A stretch of DNA of 64,000 nucleotides from Hyphomicrobiales bacterium (GTDB lineage Bacteria > Pseudomonadota > Alphaproteobacteria > Rhizobiales > Rhizobiaceae): contig UBJR01000005.1 of assembly GCA_900465675.1 (NCBI GenBank), forward strand, positions 186,001-250,000. The letters are read 5' to 3'. The number at the start of each line of letters is the position of its first letter. Positions within the stretch are counted from its first letter, which is position 1. The position numbers and the translations under genes are program-made. Shown here piece after piece: positions 36,250 through 45,816 of the stretch. The notes beneath the pieces are model-generated. The model saw only the letters and a list, made by a program, of their open reading frames with translations. It made no database searches and was not told the DNA's origin.

Positions 36250-37653
36250 TCAGAAAAACGACGCCGTCATCTCGGGCGAGCCTTCCAGTGCATGCGCCAT
36301 GAAATCCAGCGCGCCCTGCAGACGCTCTCTCGTAATCGGCCCGCCAATGCAGACGCGCACAGCCTCCGGCGCCTGGCCATCGACGGTGAAGGCATCGCTT
36401 GCGACGACACCGATACCCGAACTGCGCATATGGCTGCTGAAGGTCGATCGGGTCCAGCCATTCGTCAGCGGCAGCCAGATATTGAAGCTGATCGCATCCG
36501 CGTTATAGCTGCCCGCAGGCAGGATCCTTGCCACCATCTCTTGGCGGGCCGCTGCCTCGGTGCGGATGAAGTGGAGGATGGAATCGGCGGTACCGTCTTC
36601 GATCCACTGGGTCGCCAGCGCCAGATTGAGCGGCGAGGCCATGACATTGCCAGTGCGCATGGCGCTGATAAACGGCCAGATCGCCTTGGTATCGGGCGCC
36701 ACGACGAAGGCCAGCCGCAAGCCGGCGCCGATGCATTTCGCCAGACCGCCGATATGCCAGGTGAGCTCCGGCGCAATCGCCGCCAGCGGCGGGGGGCCAT
36801 CGGCAGGAATGAAGCCATAGGCATCGTCTTCGACGACGGGCAGATTGTATTTGCGGGCGACCGCCGCGATCGCTTCGCGGCGCTGAAGCGGAATGGTCAG
36901 CGTCAGCGGGTTCTGCAGGGTCGGGTTGAGATAGAGCGCCTTCGGCTTCAGCCTTTCGCAGGCATCGGCCAGCGCATCCGGGAGAATACCCTCTTCATCC
37001 ATCGGGAGCCCCGACAGATTGAGCCGCAGCTGAGCAGCGATCGAGCGCATGCCGGGATAGGTGATGTTTTCGGAGAGAACGGCATCGCCCGGCCGCGCCA
37101 GCATGCCGAAAATAGCCAGCAGCGCCGGATGCGCGCCGGGCGTGACGAAGATGCGCTCCTGCGACGGCGCCAGACCACGGCGGCCAAGCCAGACGCCGGC
37201 CGCCTCCTTGTCCATCGCCGAACCGCCAAATCCCTGATAGCGCAGCAGCGGGATCAGATTGGCGGCGACGGTTGCCATGCCATCGCGCATTCGCTCCAGA
37301 AGCTCGACGCCATCGGGCTCGGGCGGAAGGTTCATCGAGAAATCGGCGACGGCTTCGCGCCGCGGATCGGCAACGGCTTCGGCAGCAAACCCTCGGCGCT
37401 CTTTTTCCTGACCACCGGTTACGAAGGTGCCACGGCCGACATGCGAGCCGACAAGCCCGCGCTTGCGCGCCTCAACATAGCCACGGGCGACCGTGGTGAA
37501 ATCGATATTGAGGCGTTTGGCGAGCTCGCGCTGCGGCGGCAACCGGTCGCCGGCAGCAAGCACACCGCTTCTGAGATCCATCTCGATCAGATCGGCAATC
37601 GCCATATAGCGTGGGCTGGAAGAGCGGTTGAGATCTGGGTGCCAGTCTTTCAT
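36250..37653 (-). CDS. MocR-type regulator (GntR helix-turn-helix plus aminotransferase domain)
   Basis: 467 residues. The N-terminal winged helix (LPPQRELAKRLNIDFTTVARGY) is joined to a fold type I PLP domain with the aldimine lysine in GGLAKCIGAGLR and the VEDDAYGF Asp. MocR proteins sense PLP or amino compounds and regulate vitamin B6, GABA or related genes. No obvious target lies beside it: the upstream flavin monooxygenase gene is on the same strand and the DUF983 gene lies downstream. Confidence 0.88.
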   Translation of the reverse strand: MKDWHPDLNRSSSPRYMAIADLIEMDLRSGVLAAGDRLPPQRELAKRLNIDFTTVARGYVEARKRGLVGSHVGRGTFVTGGQEKERRGFAAEAVADPRREAVADFSMNLPPEPDGVELLERMRDGMATVAANLIPLLRYQGFGGSAMDKEAAGVWLGRRGLAPSQERIFVTPGAHPALLAIFGMLARPGDAVLSENITYPGMRSIAAQLRLNLSGLPMDEEGILPDALADACERLKPKALYLNPTLQNPLTLTIPLQRREAIAAVARKYNLPVVEDDAYGFIPADGPPPLAAIAPELTWHIGGLAKCIGAGLRLAFVVAPDTKAIWPFISAMRTGNVMASPLNLALATQWIEDGTADSILHFIRTEAAARQEMVARILPAGSYNADAISFNIWLPLTNGWTRSTFSSHMRSSGIGVVASDAFTVDGQAPEAVRVCIGGPITRERLQGALDFMAHALEGSPEMTASFF

Positions 37654-37772
37654 CTGTGATCCGTCGATACCGGGCCAACGCGGGAAGTAGCTCCCGCATT
37701 GACTGTATATTGTTGCATCGAGTTTCTGTCACGCGGAAACATTGTCGCAACATCGGATTCCAGGGAAGCTTT

Positions 37773-37798
37773 GGCATCCCCGCAGATACGGGGATGCC
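37773..37798 (-). terminator. Stem-loop terminator-like element
   Basis: GGCATCCCCG (37773-37782) pairs perfectly with CGGGGATGCC (37789-37798) around a six-base loop. It lies 13 bases past the stop of the flavin monooxygenase gene on the minus strand; no U-tract. Confidence 0.5.
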
Positions 37799-37810
37799 CT
37801 TCTGGGGCGT

Positions 37811-38833
37811 TTACCGCCAGCCGAGCGCCGGGGCGACGTGCTTGAGGATGCTCTCGATAACATGCGCGTTGTAGTCGACACCCAGCTGGTTCGGCACGGT
37901 CAGCAGCAGCGTGTCGGCCTCGGCGATCGCCTCGTCCTGCTTCAGCTGAGCAATCAGCCGGTCGGGTTCTGCTGCATAGGAACGACCGAAAATCGCCTGC
38001 GTCTGCGGATCGATGTTGCCGATCTGGTCCTGGCTGTTGCCGCTGGCGCCGAAATAGGCGCGGTCCATATCGTTCATAAGCGCGAAGATGCTGCGGCTGA
38101 CGGAGACCCGCGGCTCGCGCGCATGCCCGGCTTCCTTCCAGGCCTCGCGATAGATACGTATCTGTTCGGCCTGCTGGATATGGAACGGCTTGCCGCTCTC
38201 GTCGGTCTTCAGCGTCGAGCTCTGCAGGTTCATGCCGAGCTTGGCAGCCCAGATGGAGGTCGCATTGGAGCTCGATCCCCACCAGATACGCTCACGCAGG
38301 CCCTCGGAATGCGGTTCGAGGCGCAGCAGGCCCGCCGGGTTCGGAAACATCGGCCGCGGATTGGGCTCGGCAAAGCCCTCTCCGCGCAGCACGTCCAGAA
38401 ACACCTCTGTGTGGCGGCGGCCCATATCGGCATCGCTCTCACCGTCGGCTGGGGCGTAGCCGAAATAGCGGTAGCCATCGATGACCTGCTCCGGCGAACC
38501 ACGGCTGATGCCGAGCTGCAGGCGGCCGCCGGAGATCAGGTCCGCCGCTCCGGCATCTTCGGCCATGTAGAGCGGGTTTTCGTAGCGCATGTCGATGACC
38601 GCGGTACCGATCTCGATCCGCCTGGTCTTCGCGCCGACTGCCGCCAGAAGCGGAAATGGCGATGCCAGCTGGCGGGCAAAGTGGTGTACGCGGAAATAGG
38701 CGCCGTCGGCGCCGAGCTCCTCGGCGGCCACCGCCAGGTCGATCGACTGCAGCAACGTGTCGCCCGCCGTGCGGGTTTGCGATTGCGGGGAGGGCGTCCA
38801 GTGCCCGAACGAGAGAAAACCGATCTTTTTCAT
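37811..38833 (-). CDS. LLM-class flavin-dependent oxidoreductase (luciferase-like)
   Basis: 340 residues from the ATG at 38833 (MKKIGFLSFGHW). The bacterial-luciferase-like fold is indicated by VHHFARQLASPFPLLAAVGA and LQLGISRGSPEQ. Such F420- or FMN-dependent monooxygenases act on many small molecules; the substrate is unknown. It is flanked by terminator-like hairpins and so is probably monocistronic. Confidence 0.85.
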   Translation of the reverse strand: MKKIGFLSFGHWTPSPQSQTRTAGDTLLQSIDLAVAAEELGADGAYFRVHHFARQLASPFPLLAAVGAKTRRIEIGTAVIDMRYENPLYMAEDAGAADLISGGRLQLGISRGSPEQVIDGYRYFGYAPADGESDADMGRRHTEVFLDVLRGEGFAEPNPRPMFPNPAGLLRLEPHSEGLRERIWWGSSSNATSIWAAKLGMNLQSSTLKTDESGKPFHIQQAEQIRIYREAWKEAGHAREPRVSVSRSIFALMNDMDRAYFGASGNSQDQIGNIDPQTQAIFGRSYAAEPDRLIAQLKQDEAIAEADTLLLTVPNQLGVDYNAHVIESILKHVAPALGWR

Positions 38834-39010
38834 GATGCTGTCATCCGCAAGGTTTCGTTGCCGCTGTCTTGCCACGCCGCCGCGCCGGAATATAGCCGCG
38901 CCCCATTGAACAGAGTGTCGCTTCCGGCGCGCCTCGCATCATGCCTCTGTTATGAGCATTGGCAGCAATCGCAGATCTGCCATGCATGAGGCGGGACGCT
39001 GGAAAAACGT

Positions 39011-39046
39011 AAAAACAAAAACGCCGGCTCGAATGAACCGGCGTTT
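39011..39046 (-). terminator. Rho-independent terminator of the DUF1127 gene
   Basis: ACGCCGG (39021-39027) pairs with CCGGCGT (39038-39044); on the minus strand the stem is followed by TTTTTGTTTTT. It lies about 35 bases past the DUF1127 stop. Confidence 0.75.
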
Positions 39047-39078
39047 CCGATAGAAATTCTGAAGACTTCGCGGGCCGA

Positions 39079-39225
39079 TTAGCGGCCGGCTGCAGAGCGT
39101 GCGACCGAGCGGATATCACCGCGGTCGATGCCGAGGTCGTACAGTTCGCGGTTCGTCATGCGACCCAGTTCTGCAACGGTCTGACGGTACTTGCGCCAGT
39201 TATTGAAAGAGCGTGCTACGTTCAT
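39079..39225 (-). CDS. DUF1127 small arginine-rich protein
   Basis: 48 residues from the ATG at 39225, which has AAGGGGA upstream; an in-frame extension to 39267 is not needed. The core NNWRKYRQTVAELGRM and ELYDLGIDRGDI are the DUF1127 (YjiS-like) signature. Short DUF1127 proteins of this length in Agrobacterium and relatives act in RNA turnover and in phosphate and carbon metabolism. The gene is monocistronic with its own terminator. Confidence 0.9.
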   Translation of the reverse strand: MNVARSFNNWRKYRQTVAELGRMTNRELYDLGIDRGDIRSVARSAAGR

Positions 39226-39383
39226 CTCGGTCCCCTTCCGTGGGCTTTGCGAACCCTGCTGCCCCAATCGGCGCTCCGTTCGCTTCGATGAGAAATATAT
39301 AATCTAAGCCAGCCGGGATTTGCAGCGCTAAGACATCTGGACAGCATTGCGCAGAGTGCATAGCTTGCCCATCTTGCGGGCAA

Positions 39384-39578
39384 TTAATGAACACTTGGTG
39401 CCCTGACTGCAAAGGCGAAGTCTTCCGCCACGAGTTCGCTGATCGAAATCAGCACCTCTTCCGCCGTGAACCCCGAGGCGATCGCCGCGCGGATCAAATC
39501 CTGGAGATCCGGTTCGATCACATCGCGGCAATCCTCAAGCCTCTCGTCCGAAACATTCAAGCTGTAAAGTTCTTCCAT
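39384..39578 (-). CDS. Small acidic protein of unknown function downstream of rpsU
   Basis: 64 residues, acidic and probably helical (SDERLEDCRDVIEPDLQDLI, then GFTAEEVLISISELVAEDFA). AAAGGG eight bases before the ATG is a good ribosome-binding site. It is 53 bases behind rpsU on the same strand and separated from it by a perfect stem-loop. I do not recognise the family. Confidence 0.65.
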   Translation of the reverse strand: MEELYSLNVSDERLEDCRDVIEPDLQDLIRAAIASGFTAEEVLISISELVAEDFAFAVRAPSVH

Positions 39579-39601
39579 CGCACAACCCTTTCATGTCCCG
39601 T

Positions 39602-39623
39602 CCGCCGGACCGCAGTCCGGCGG
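39602..39623 (-). terminator. Perfect stem-loop between rpsU and the 64-residue ORF
   Basis: CCGCCGGAC (39602-39610) pairs with GTCCGGCGG (39615-39623) around a four-base loop. It begins nine bases past the rpsU stop and has no U-tract. It could terminate, stabilise rpsU mRNA or limit read-through into the next ORF. Confidence 0.55.
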
Positions 39624-39631
39624 CGCGATCG

Positions 39632-39868
39632 TTACCGTGCCGATACTTTGCGTTTTGCAGCAGGCAGGAGGCCTTCGCGCTGCAGCTGCTTGCGGGCAGC
39701 CTTGCGATGGCGGGACACGGCCTGCGCGTGCTCGCGAACCCGTCGTTCCGAGGGCTTTTCATAGGCGCGGCGTTCCTTCATCTCGCGAAAGACGCCTTCC
39801 TTCTGCAATTTCTTCTTCAGCACACGAAGCGCCTGCTCGACATTGTTGTCTCTGACCAGAACCTGCAT
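39632..39868 (-). CDS. rpsU: 30S ribosomal protein bS21
   Basis: 78 residues, typical for alphaproteobacterial S21. The start [20 protein letters not shown], the central [16 protein letters not shown] and the basic C-terminus are characteristic. A GAAGAAGGA ribosome-binding site precedes the ATG. It is the second gene of a three-ORF leftward unit. Confidence 0.95.
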   Translation of the reverse strand: MQVLVRDNNVEQALRVLKKKLQKEGVFREMKERRAYEKPSERRVREHAQAVSRHRKAARKQLQREGLLPAAKRKVSAR

Positions 39869-39896
39869 GGTCTTCTCCTTCTTCGTTTGTGATGTC

Positions 39897-40049
39897 TCAG
39901 CCCAGCTGCCTGGCGATGATCGCCTTCAGTTCCCGCCGCGTCAGCAGGCAGGGATCGGGCTTCCAATTCTTGGTGGGCCGTTTCACGGCCTCTTCGCGCT
40001 TGCGCGGCGCTGCCGCGGCAGGCGCAATCGCGGTATTCGTCTTGTTCAA
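39897..40049 (-). CDS. 50-residue basic protein encoded upstream of rpsU (TTG start)
   Basis: A TTG at 40049, with AAAGGA just upstream, opens a 50-codon frame ending 28 bases before rpsU. It begins [17 protein letters not shown] with an Ala/Pro/Lys-rich stretch and ends in a conserved-looking [15 protein letters not shown] after KNWKPDPC. It is too short for usual ORF cut-offs. Position, ribosome-binding site and GC-rich third positions support it as real. No function is known to me. Confidence 0.6.
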   Translation of the reverse strand: MNKTNTAIAPAAAAPRKREEAVKRPTKNWKPDPCLLTRRELKAIIARQLG

Positions 40050-40061
40050 ATGAAATCCTTT

Positions 40062-40124
40062 GCCGCCTCTTGGCGGCCGGCACAGCCCGGCAAAAACGCC
40101 GGGCGACCGGCTTTCGAGCCGGTC
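40062..40124 (-). promoter_or_regulatory. Structured 5' leader of the rpsU operon: three tandem stem-loops
   Basis: Stem-loops are GACCGGC/GCCGGTC (40105-40124), CCCGGC/GCCGGG (40086-40103) and GCCGCC/GGCGGC (40062-40077). The last ends about one base before the AAAGGA ribosome-binding site of the small TTG gene. The arrangement suggests RNA-level control. Confidence 0.5.
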
Positions 40125-40155
40125 ATGCGCGGTTTGTTATGTGAGTGATGGCCGA

Positions 40156-40184
40156 AAGATAGGGTGAGAGGCGCCGCATTGCAA
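40156..40184 (-). promoter_or_regulatory. Candidate sigma-70 promoter for the small ORF-rpsU unit
   Basis: On the minus strand TTGCAA (-35) and TATCTT (-10) are separated by 17 bases. Transcription would start near 40149, giving a ~100-base leader that contains the three stem-loops. Confidence 0.5.
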
Positions 40185-40276
40185 GGCGGGCCAGCGACCG
40201 GGCAGAGCATCGGCACCCACCGCGGAAAGACCGCTGCGGCACAAAAGCGGCCGCAGCGGCTATGGTTTTTCAGCGA

Positions 40277-41119
40277 TCAGCCTTTGATGAAGGCCAGCAG
40301 ATCGGCATTCAGGATGTCGGCATGGGTTGTCAGCATGCCATGCGGAAAGCCCTTGTAGACTTTCAGGGTGCCGTTCTTCAGAAGCTTGATCGATTCATAC
40401 GCGGATGCGCCGATCGGCACGATCTGGTCGTCGTCGCCATGCAGCACCAAAGTCGGCACCGAAATGTTTTTCAGGTCTTCGGTCTGGTCCGTTTCCGAGA
40501 AGGCCTTGATACCTTCGTAATGCGCCTTGGCGCTGCCCATCATGCCCTGACGCCACCAGTTGCGGATCACGCCATCCGAAACCGTCGCGCCCGGACGGTT
40601 GTACCCGTAGAACGGGCCAGCCGGAACGTCGAGGAAGAACTGGGCGCGGTTGTCGGCAAGCGCCTTGCGCAAACCGTCAAACGCATCGATCGGCAGGCCG
40701 CCCGGATTGGCGTCCGTTTTCAGCATCAGCGGCGGGACGGCGCTGACAAGCACCGCCTTGGCGACGCGGCCCTGCGGCTCGCCGAACTTGGCGACATAGC
40801 GCGCGACCTGTCCGCCTCCGGTGGAATGGCCGATATGAACGGAATTCTTCAGATCGAGATGTTCGACCACGGCGGACGCGTCGGCCGCGTAGTGGTCCAT
40901 GTCGTGACCTTCGCTCACCTGCGCGGAGCGGCCGTGGCCGCGCCGGTCATGGGCGATGACGCGATAGCCGTGATGAAGGAAGAACAGCATCTGGTTGTCC
41001 CAGTCATCGGCCGAAAGCGGCCAGCCGTGATGGAACACGATCGGCTGGGCATCCTTCGGACCCCAGTCCTTGTAGAAAATCTGCACGCCGTCTTTGGTCG
41101 TGACGAAATGATTGGTCAT
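40277..41119 (-). CDS. Alpha/beta hydrolase, non-haem haloperoxidase-like
   Basis: 280 residues from the ATG at 41119. The catalytic triad of the cofactor-free haloperoxidase/esterase group is visible: nucleophile GHSTGG, acid in GDDDQIVP and His in GFPHGM. The [15 protein letters not shown] oxyanion region also matches. The natural reaction is probably esterase or perhydrolase activity. Single gene. Confidence 0.88.
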   Translation of the reverse strand: MTNHFVTTKDGVQIFYKDWGPKDAQPIVFHHGWPLSADDWDNQMLFFLHHGYRVIAHDRRGHGRSAQVSEGHDMDHYAADASAVVEHLDLKNSVHIGHSTGGGQVARYVAKFGEPQGRVAKAVLVSAVPPLMLKTDANPGGLPIDAFDGLRKALADNRAQFFLDVPAGPFYGYNRPGATVSDGVIRNWWRQGMMGSAKAHYEGIKAFSETDQTEDLKNISVPTLVLHGDDDQIVPIGASAYESIKLLKNGTLKVYKGFPHGMLTTHADILNADLLAFIKG

Positions 41120-41338
41120 GATCGGTCGTCCTCTGTCGTTCGGGGTTGATTGTCGAAAGGGCAAGCGAAATGGAGTTATGGCAGCTGAAAATGTCGCGCA
41201 AACGAATGTCCCTACCCGCGCGCGGCGCCATCATCCCGGATGACTGCGAAGACATCAAGGTTGGATTTCGCGAACGGCAGCGAGGCTGGCCGGGCAGCTC
41301 TCTGGGCGGGTCAATCGAGACGGGATGCGGCCTGGCGG

Positions 41339-42196
41339 TCAGTTCGCGCTTTTGAAATCGAGACCGATATCGAGGATCGGCGCGCTATGCGTTATCCAGC
41401 CGACGGAGATCAGATCGACGCCGGATGCAGCGATGTCAGGCGCGGTCGTAGGCGTAATGCGCCCCGAGGCTTCGGTGATCGCCCGGCCGGCAACGATATC
41501 GACGGCCTGGCGCAGCATGACCGGGTGCATGTTGTCGAGAAGCACGGCATCCACGCCCTCGTCCATCACCTCCCGGAGCTGATCGAGCGTATCCACCTCG
41601 ATCTCGATCTTGACCATGTGCCCGGCAGCAGATTTGGCTCGGCGCAACGCCTCGCGGATGCTGCCTGCGATGGCAATATGGTTGTCCTTGATCAGCACGG
41701 CATCATAGAGCGCGAAGCGATGGTTCATGCCGCCGCCTGCCCTCACCGCATATTTTTCCAGCGCCCGAAGCCCCGGAGTCGTCTTGCGCGTGCAGGCAAC
41801 CGACGCCTTCGTTCCGGAGATCGCCTCAGCAATCGAAGCGGTTACCGTGGCGATCCCCGAGAGATGCGAGAGAAAATTCAGCGCCGTGCGCTCGCCGGTC
41901 AAAAGTCCCCGCGACGGGCCTGATATCGTTGCGATCACGTCACCGGACTTGACCGCCATGCCGTCCTGCAGGTGCCGCTCCATGACGATCGCGGGATCGA
42001 CGAGCTGAAAGGAAAGCTCGGCCGCATCCAGACCGGCAATGATACCCGGCTGCCGCGCAGCCATGACGACCGTGGAGCGGTGGTCCGCGGGAATGACGGC
42101 AGCCGAGGTGATATCACCGGCAAGACCGAGATCTTCGGCAAGGGCTGCCCGGACAAGAGGCTCGATCACAAGGCGCGACAGGGGAACAAGGCTCAT
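41339..42196 (-). CDS. nadC: Nicotinate-nucleotide pyrophosphorylase (quinolinate phosphoribosyltransferase)
   Basis: 285 residues from the ATG at 42196. ALAEDLGLAGDITS, the FLSHLSGIAT segment, TRKTTPGLRALEKYAV and the IEIEVDTLDQ barrel motif are all NadC. It converts quinolinate and PRPP to nicotinate mononucleotide. Last gene of nadA-nadB-nadC, starting one base past the nadB stop. Confidence 0.96.
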   Translation of the reverse strand: MSLVPLSRLVIEPLVRAALAEDLGLAGDITSAAVIPADHRSTVVMAARQPGIIAGLDAAELSFQLVDPAIVMERHLQDGMAVKSGDVIATISGPSRGLLTGERTALNFLSHLSGIATVTASIAEAISGTKASVACTRKTTPGLRALEKYAVRAGGGMNHRFALYDAVLIKDNHIAIAGSIREALRRAKSAAGHMVKIEIEVDTLDQLREVMDEGVDAVLLDNMHPVMLRQAVDIVAGRAITEASGRITPTTAPDIAASGVDLISVGWITHSAPILDIGLDFKSAN

Positions 42197-42197
42197 A

Positions 42198-43736
42198 TCA
42201 GGCACTCCTTGCAAAATCTTGAGAGGCGGCGGCGCGGGCAATCTCCAGCACCTCGGCAAGCGTCATCATCCGCCTGCGTGCAACGCCCTGACGCAGCGGG
42301 AAATCGGTCCGCGCATGCGCCCCGCGTGATTCCTGGCGCAGGCTGGCAAAGACGGAAATGGAAAGCGCCACGATCGCGGGATCGGAGGCCGGACCTTCGC
42401 TTTCTGCCAGCGGCAAGAGCGCAGAGATCGCACCATGGATGGCGCCAGCATTGCGCAGCACGCCGAGATGGCGAGAGACGATCGGCCGGACGAAGCTTGT
42501 TTCGGGGCCCGGCGGCAAGGCGGGAACCGCCCCGAGGCTCGCCTTGATTGCCGATGAAGCCATATCGCGGGCGGCACGCATGCCCATCACCGCCGCTTCG
42601 AGCAGCGAGTTGCTTGCCAGCCGGTTGGCGCCGTGAAGGCCTGTCGATGCAGCCTCGCCTGCCACCCAAAGTCCGGGCACGCTGGTGCGGCCGCCGCGAT
42701 CAGTGGCAATGCCGCCCATATGATAGTGAACTGCCGGACGAACCGGGATCGGCGCGCTGCCCGGATCGATACCTGCTTCGTGGCAAAGGGCGGCGATCGC
42801 GGGAAAGCGCGCGCCGAACCGCGTTCCGAGCGCTCGGCGGGCATCGAGGAACACGCGTCCGCCGCGGGCGATCTCGGCGCTGATGGCGCGGGCGACGACA
42901 TCGCGCGGCGCCAGCTCGGCACCCGGCACGCTGGCCATGAACCGCTCACCGCGCTCGTTGACAAGCTCGGCCCCCTCGCCGCGCACAGCTTCGCTGACGA
43001 GCGCCAGCGGGCGGCGGCGGCTGTCGAGCGCCGTCGGATGGAACTGCACGAATTCCATATCGGCAAGAACCGCCCCGGCGCGCGCCGCAAGCGCAACGCC
43101 CTGGCCAAAGTTTCCGGTCGGATTGGTGGTCGCCTCGTAAAGCCCGCCGATCCCGCCGGTCGACAGCAGGACGCGCGACGAGGACAGGACAATGCCGCCA
43201 GCCGGTCCCGCACAAAGGAGGCCGCAGACGACTCCGTCTTCTGTGAGAACCCGGCGCGCTTCGGCGCCTTCGATCACCGTGATTGCCGGATCGGCGCGGA
43301 CGGCAGCCGTGAGTGCGCGGATGATCGCCGCTCCCGATCCGTCGCCACCGGCATGGACGATGCGGCGGCGGGAATGGGCAGCCTCCAGGCCAAGGGAAAG
43401 CGCACCATCGCCGTTCCTGTCGAAGACGACGCCAAGGCGTTGCAGAACCCGGATGACCTCGGATGCGTCGCCGAGAATGTCCGCAGCGGCCTCGGCGTCA
43501 CACAGACCGTCACCGGCAGCCAGCGTATCGGCAAGATGCAGGCTCGGGCTGTCATCGGCGCCGACGCTGGCGGCAATGCCGCCCTGCGCCCAGGCGCTCG
43601 ATGTTTCGGCCCCCAGCATACTGCGGGTGACGAGAACGGAGGGCTCCGGCGACAGCGTTAAGGCGGCGATCAGCCCGGCAAGACCGCTGCCGACGATCAC
43701 GGGACGGCCAGAGAGATGGTCGAGGATCTCGATCAT
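42198..43736 (-). CDS. nadB: L-aspartate oxidase
   Basis: 512 residues. The FAD dinucleotide-binding GSGLAG near residue 17, [15 protein letters not shown] and the [11 protein letters not shown] active-site region identify NadB. It oxidises L-aspartate to iminoaspartate, the substrate of NadA. ATGA overlap with nadA ensures coupled translation of the two partners. Confidence 0.96.
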   Translation of the reverse strand: MIEILDHLSGRPVIVGSGLAGLIAALTLSPEPSVLVTRSMLGAETSSAWAQGGIAASVGADDSPSLHLADTLAAGDGLCDAEAAADILGDASEVIRVLQRLGVVFDRNGDGALSLGLEAAHSRRRIVHAGGDGSGAAIIRALTAAVRADPAITVIEGAEARRVLTEDGVVCGLLCAGPAGGIVLSSSRVLLSTGGIGGLYEATTNPTGNFGQGVALAARAGAVLADMEFVQFHPTALDSRRRPLALVSEAVRGEGAELVNERGERFMASVPGAELAPRDVVARAISAEIARGGRVFLDARRALGTRFGARFPAIAALCHEAGIDPGSAPIPVRPAVHYHMGGIATDRGGRTSVPGLWVAGEAASTGLHGANRLASNSLLEAAVMGMRAARDMASSAIKASLGAVPALPPGPETSFVRPIVSRHLGVLRNAGAIHGAISALLPLAESEGPASDPAIVALSISVFASLRQESRGAHARTDFPLRQGVARRRMMTLAEVLEIARAAASQDFARSA

Positions 43737-44704
43737 ATCGCCAGCATCCTCTCCACCGCCCGCCGCGCCGCGACGGCAACGCCGGCATCCACGATCACCT
43801 CATGGCGGTTTTCTTCCAGCGCGGTGCGGATATTGGAGAGCGTGATCCGCTTCATATGCGGGCAGAGATTGCAGGGGCGGATGAATTCGACATCGGGATG
43901 ATGCACCGCGACGTTGTCGCTCATCGAGCATTCTGTTAGCAGAACCACGCGCGTCGGCTTCTTTGCGCTGACGTAGTCGGACATCACCGCCGTCGATCCG
44001 GCAAAATCCGCTTCCGCCACCACATCGGGCGGGCATTCGGGATGCGCAAGGACGGTGACGCCAGGATGATTTTCGCGCAACTGCCTGACGTCATCGGCCG
44101 AAAACAGCTCGTGCACTTCGCAATGCCCGTGCCAGGCGATGATCTCGACATTGGTTTCCCGGGCGACGTTGCGCGCCAGGTATTCGTCGGGGATCATCAG
44201 CACCCGGGGGACGCCAAGCGACTCCACCACCTGCTTGGCGTTGCCCGACGTGCAGCAGATATCGGACGCCGCCTTCACCGCGGCTGAGGTGTTCACATAG
44301 GTGATGACGGGGACGCCAGGATGGGCCTGACGCAGCAGGGCGATGTCTTCAGGCGAGATCGAATCCGCCAGCGAGCAGCCTGCCGCCATGTCGGGGATGA
44401 GCACAGTTTTTGCCGGATTGAGCAGCTTCGCCGTCTCCGCCATGAAATGCACCCCGGCCAGAACGATGACGTCGGCATCCACATCGATGGCCTTGCGCGC
44501 CAGCGCCAGACTGTCGCCGACGATATCGGCAACGCCGTGAAAGATCTCCGGCGTCTGGTAGTTATGCGCCAGGATGACGGCATTGCGCTTGCGCTTGAGT
44601 TCGAGGATGGCCTCGACATCGTCTTCGAACGACATCCATTCGGCTTTGGGAATGACGCGACTGACGCGATCATAGAGGGACGCGGCTGATACGGGACGGT
44701 TCAT
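43733..44704 (-). CDS. nadA: Quinolinate synthase
   Basis: 323 residues from the ATG at 44704, which has AAAGGAG upstream; an in-frame extension to 44734 would run through an operator. Three conserved cysteines for the [4Fe-4S] cluster are visible ([15 protein letters not shown] and CNLCPH), with the AHNYQTPEI substrate site. It makes quinolinate from iminoaspartate and DHAP. First gene of nadABC and directly behind two NadQ-type operators. Confidence 0.97.
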   Translation of the reverse strand: MNRPVSAASLYDRVSRVIPKAEWMSFEDDVEAILELKRKRNAVILAHNYQTPEIFHGVADIVGDSLALARKAIDVDADVIVLAGVHFMAETAKLLNPAKTVLIPDMAAGCSLADSISPEDIALLRQAHPGVPVITYVNTSAAVKAASDICCTSGNAKQVVESLGVPRVLMIPDEYLARNVARETNVEIIAWHGHCEVHELFSADDVRQLRENHPGVTVLAHPECPPDVVAEADFAGSTAVMSDYVSAKKPTRVVLLTECSMSDNVAVHHPDVEFIRPCNLCPHMKRITLSNIRTALEENRHEVIVDAGVAVAARRAVERMLAI

Positions 44705-44717
44705 GGCGGTCTCCTTT

Positions 44718-44734
44718 ATGCTCAAATTGAGCAT
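44718..44734. promoter_or_regulatory. NadQ-type operator 1
   Basis: ATGCTCA-AAT-TGAGCAT, a perfect 7-base inverted repeat with a three-base centre, 14 bases upstream of the nadA start. NadQ (COG4111) is the known alphaproteobacterial regulator of NAD synthesis and is encoded next door; assignment to NadQ is inferred from context. Confidence 0.7.
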
Positions 44735-44751
44735 TAACGGAGCAAATAGAT

Positions 44752-44768
44752 ATTCTCATACTGAGCAT
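44752..44768. promoter_or_regulatory. NadQ-type operator 2
   Basis: ATTCTCA-TAC-TGAGCAT, the same palindrome with one mismatch. Its centre is 34 bases from that of operator 1, and it ends three bases before the nadQ stop. Spacing suggests cooperative binding across the nadA promoter. Confidence 0.65.
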
Positions 44769-44771
44769 ATG

Positions 44772-45671
44772 TCAATTGCGGGAGAGAGGCAGTTTCGTTC
44801 CGGAGAGAGCGCGTTCTTCGACGACGGTCGGACGGAAGCGGAAGAGCTTGGCCGGACGTCCACCGGTTTCGCTGGTCATTTCGCCGGTTTCCTCGACCAG
44901 TTCCTGCTGTTCGATCAACCGGCGGAAATTCTGTTTGTGAAGACCTAGCCCGGCCAGCGCCTCGACGGTGCGCTGCAGCTGAAGCAGCGTGAAGCTTTCG
45001 GGCATCAGCTCGAAGACGACAGGACGGTATTTGATCTTGGCGCGCAACCGGGCAATGCCGGTCGCCAGAATCCGCCGGTGATCAGCAAACATCGGGCGCC
45101 CGAAATTCACCCCTTCGACACCGGCCTCGGCCAGCAAGCCGGCTTCGTAGAGCAGCTCGTAGCGCTGCAGCGTCAGATCCTCGTTCCAGCCGCCGCCATC
45201 GAGCCCGAAGGTGAAGTCGGCCCGCTTGTGGCGCTGATCGCGTCTGATCGGATCGGCATCGGCCCACAGCCGCAGCTTCTGCATCACCTCGGCCAGCACC
45301 TCCGGCCGCCCCTGGCGATGGTCCTCCCAGGGAAGATATTCGTACCATCCATGCCAGGCCGGACGTCCCCCACCCGGCGCGTCCTGTTCGCGCACCAGGC
45401 CGAGATAGCTGATCGATATCGTCCGACCGCCAAGGATCTCGTTGTTCCGGTCACGATCCGCAAATGTATAAAGCTGCTCCAGATAGCCGATCGGGTGGCC
45501 GGTTTGCTCTTGGATCCATTCGCGCAGGCCGCTTTGGAGCGTCCGGTGTCCGAGCTCGAAAGGGCCGGACGGCAACGCCTCGCCGGCGCGCACGGTCATG
45601 ACGCGCGGCTCGTCCTTTGTCACAGCCGTCACCACGGCCATGAGTTCGGCATGAGCGAGCCCGATCGTCAC
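44772..45671 (-). CDS. nadQ: NAD-biosynthesis transcriptional regulator NadQ
   Basis: 299 residues from a GTG at 45671 (AGGGGAA upstream). The N-terminal ~200 residues look like the Nudix-like domain of COG4111 (GHRTLQSGLREWIQEQTGHP, ISISYLGLVREQD). The C-terminal ~90 residues form a winged helix (FTLLQLQRTVEALAG, then NFRRLIEQQELVEETG). Family members repress nadABC in response to NAD or ATP. It lies directly upstream of nadABC on the same strand, with two palindromic operators in the 67-base gap. Confidence 0.88.
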   Translation of the reverse strand: MTIGLAHAELMAVVTAVTKDEPRVMTVRAGEALPSGPFELGHRTLQSGLREWIQEQTGHPIGYLEQLYTFADRDRNNEILGGRTISISYLGLVREQDAPGGGRPAWHGWYEYLPWEDHRQGRPEVLAEVMQKLRLWADADPIRRDQRHKRADFTFGLDGGGWNEDLTLQRYELLYEAGLLAEAGVEGVNFGRPMFADHRRILATGIARLRAKIKYRPVVFELMPESFTLLQLQRTVEALAGLGLHKQNFRRLIEQQELVEETGEMTSETGGRPAKLFRFRPTVVEERALSGTKLPLSRN

Positions 45672-45816
45672 GTTGATTCCCCTGGATTATCAGCCACCGT
45701 CAGCCCTTGTGGCACAGCCGCGCCGCTTCGCCAACCGCAAGCTGCGCAACGCTGGAGACGGCAACGCATTTGCGCTATGAGGCGGACTGTCCAACGCACC
45801 AGATCCGGCAGCCAGC

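Noticed and set aside
36292..37659. Plus-strand frame of 455 codons opposite the MocR gene
   Set aside because: Fully antisense to a protein with intact HTH and PLP motifs; Arg/Gln/His-rich composition without homology.
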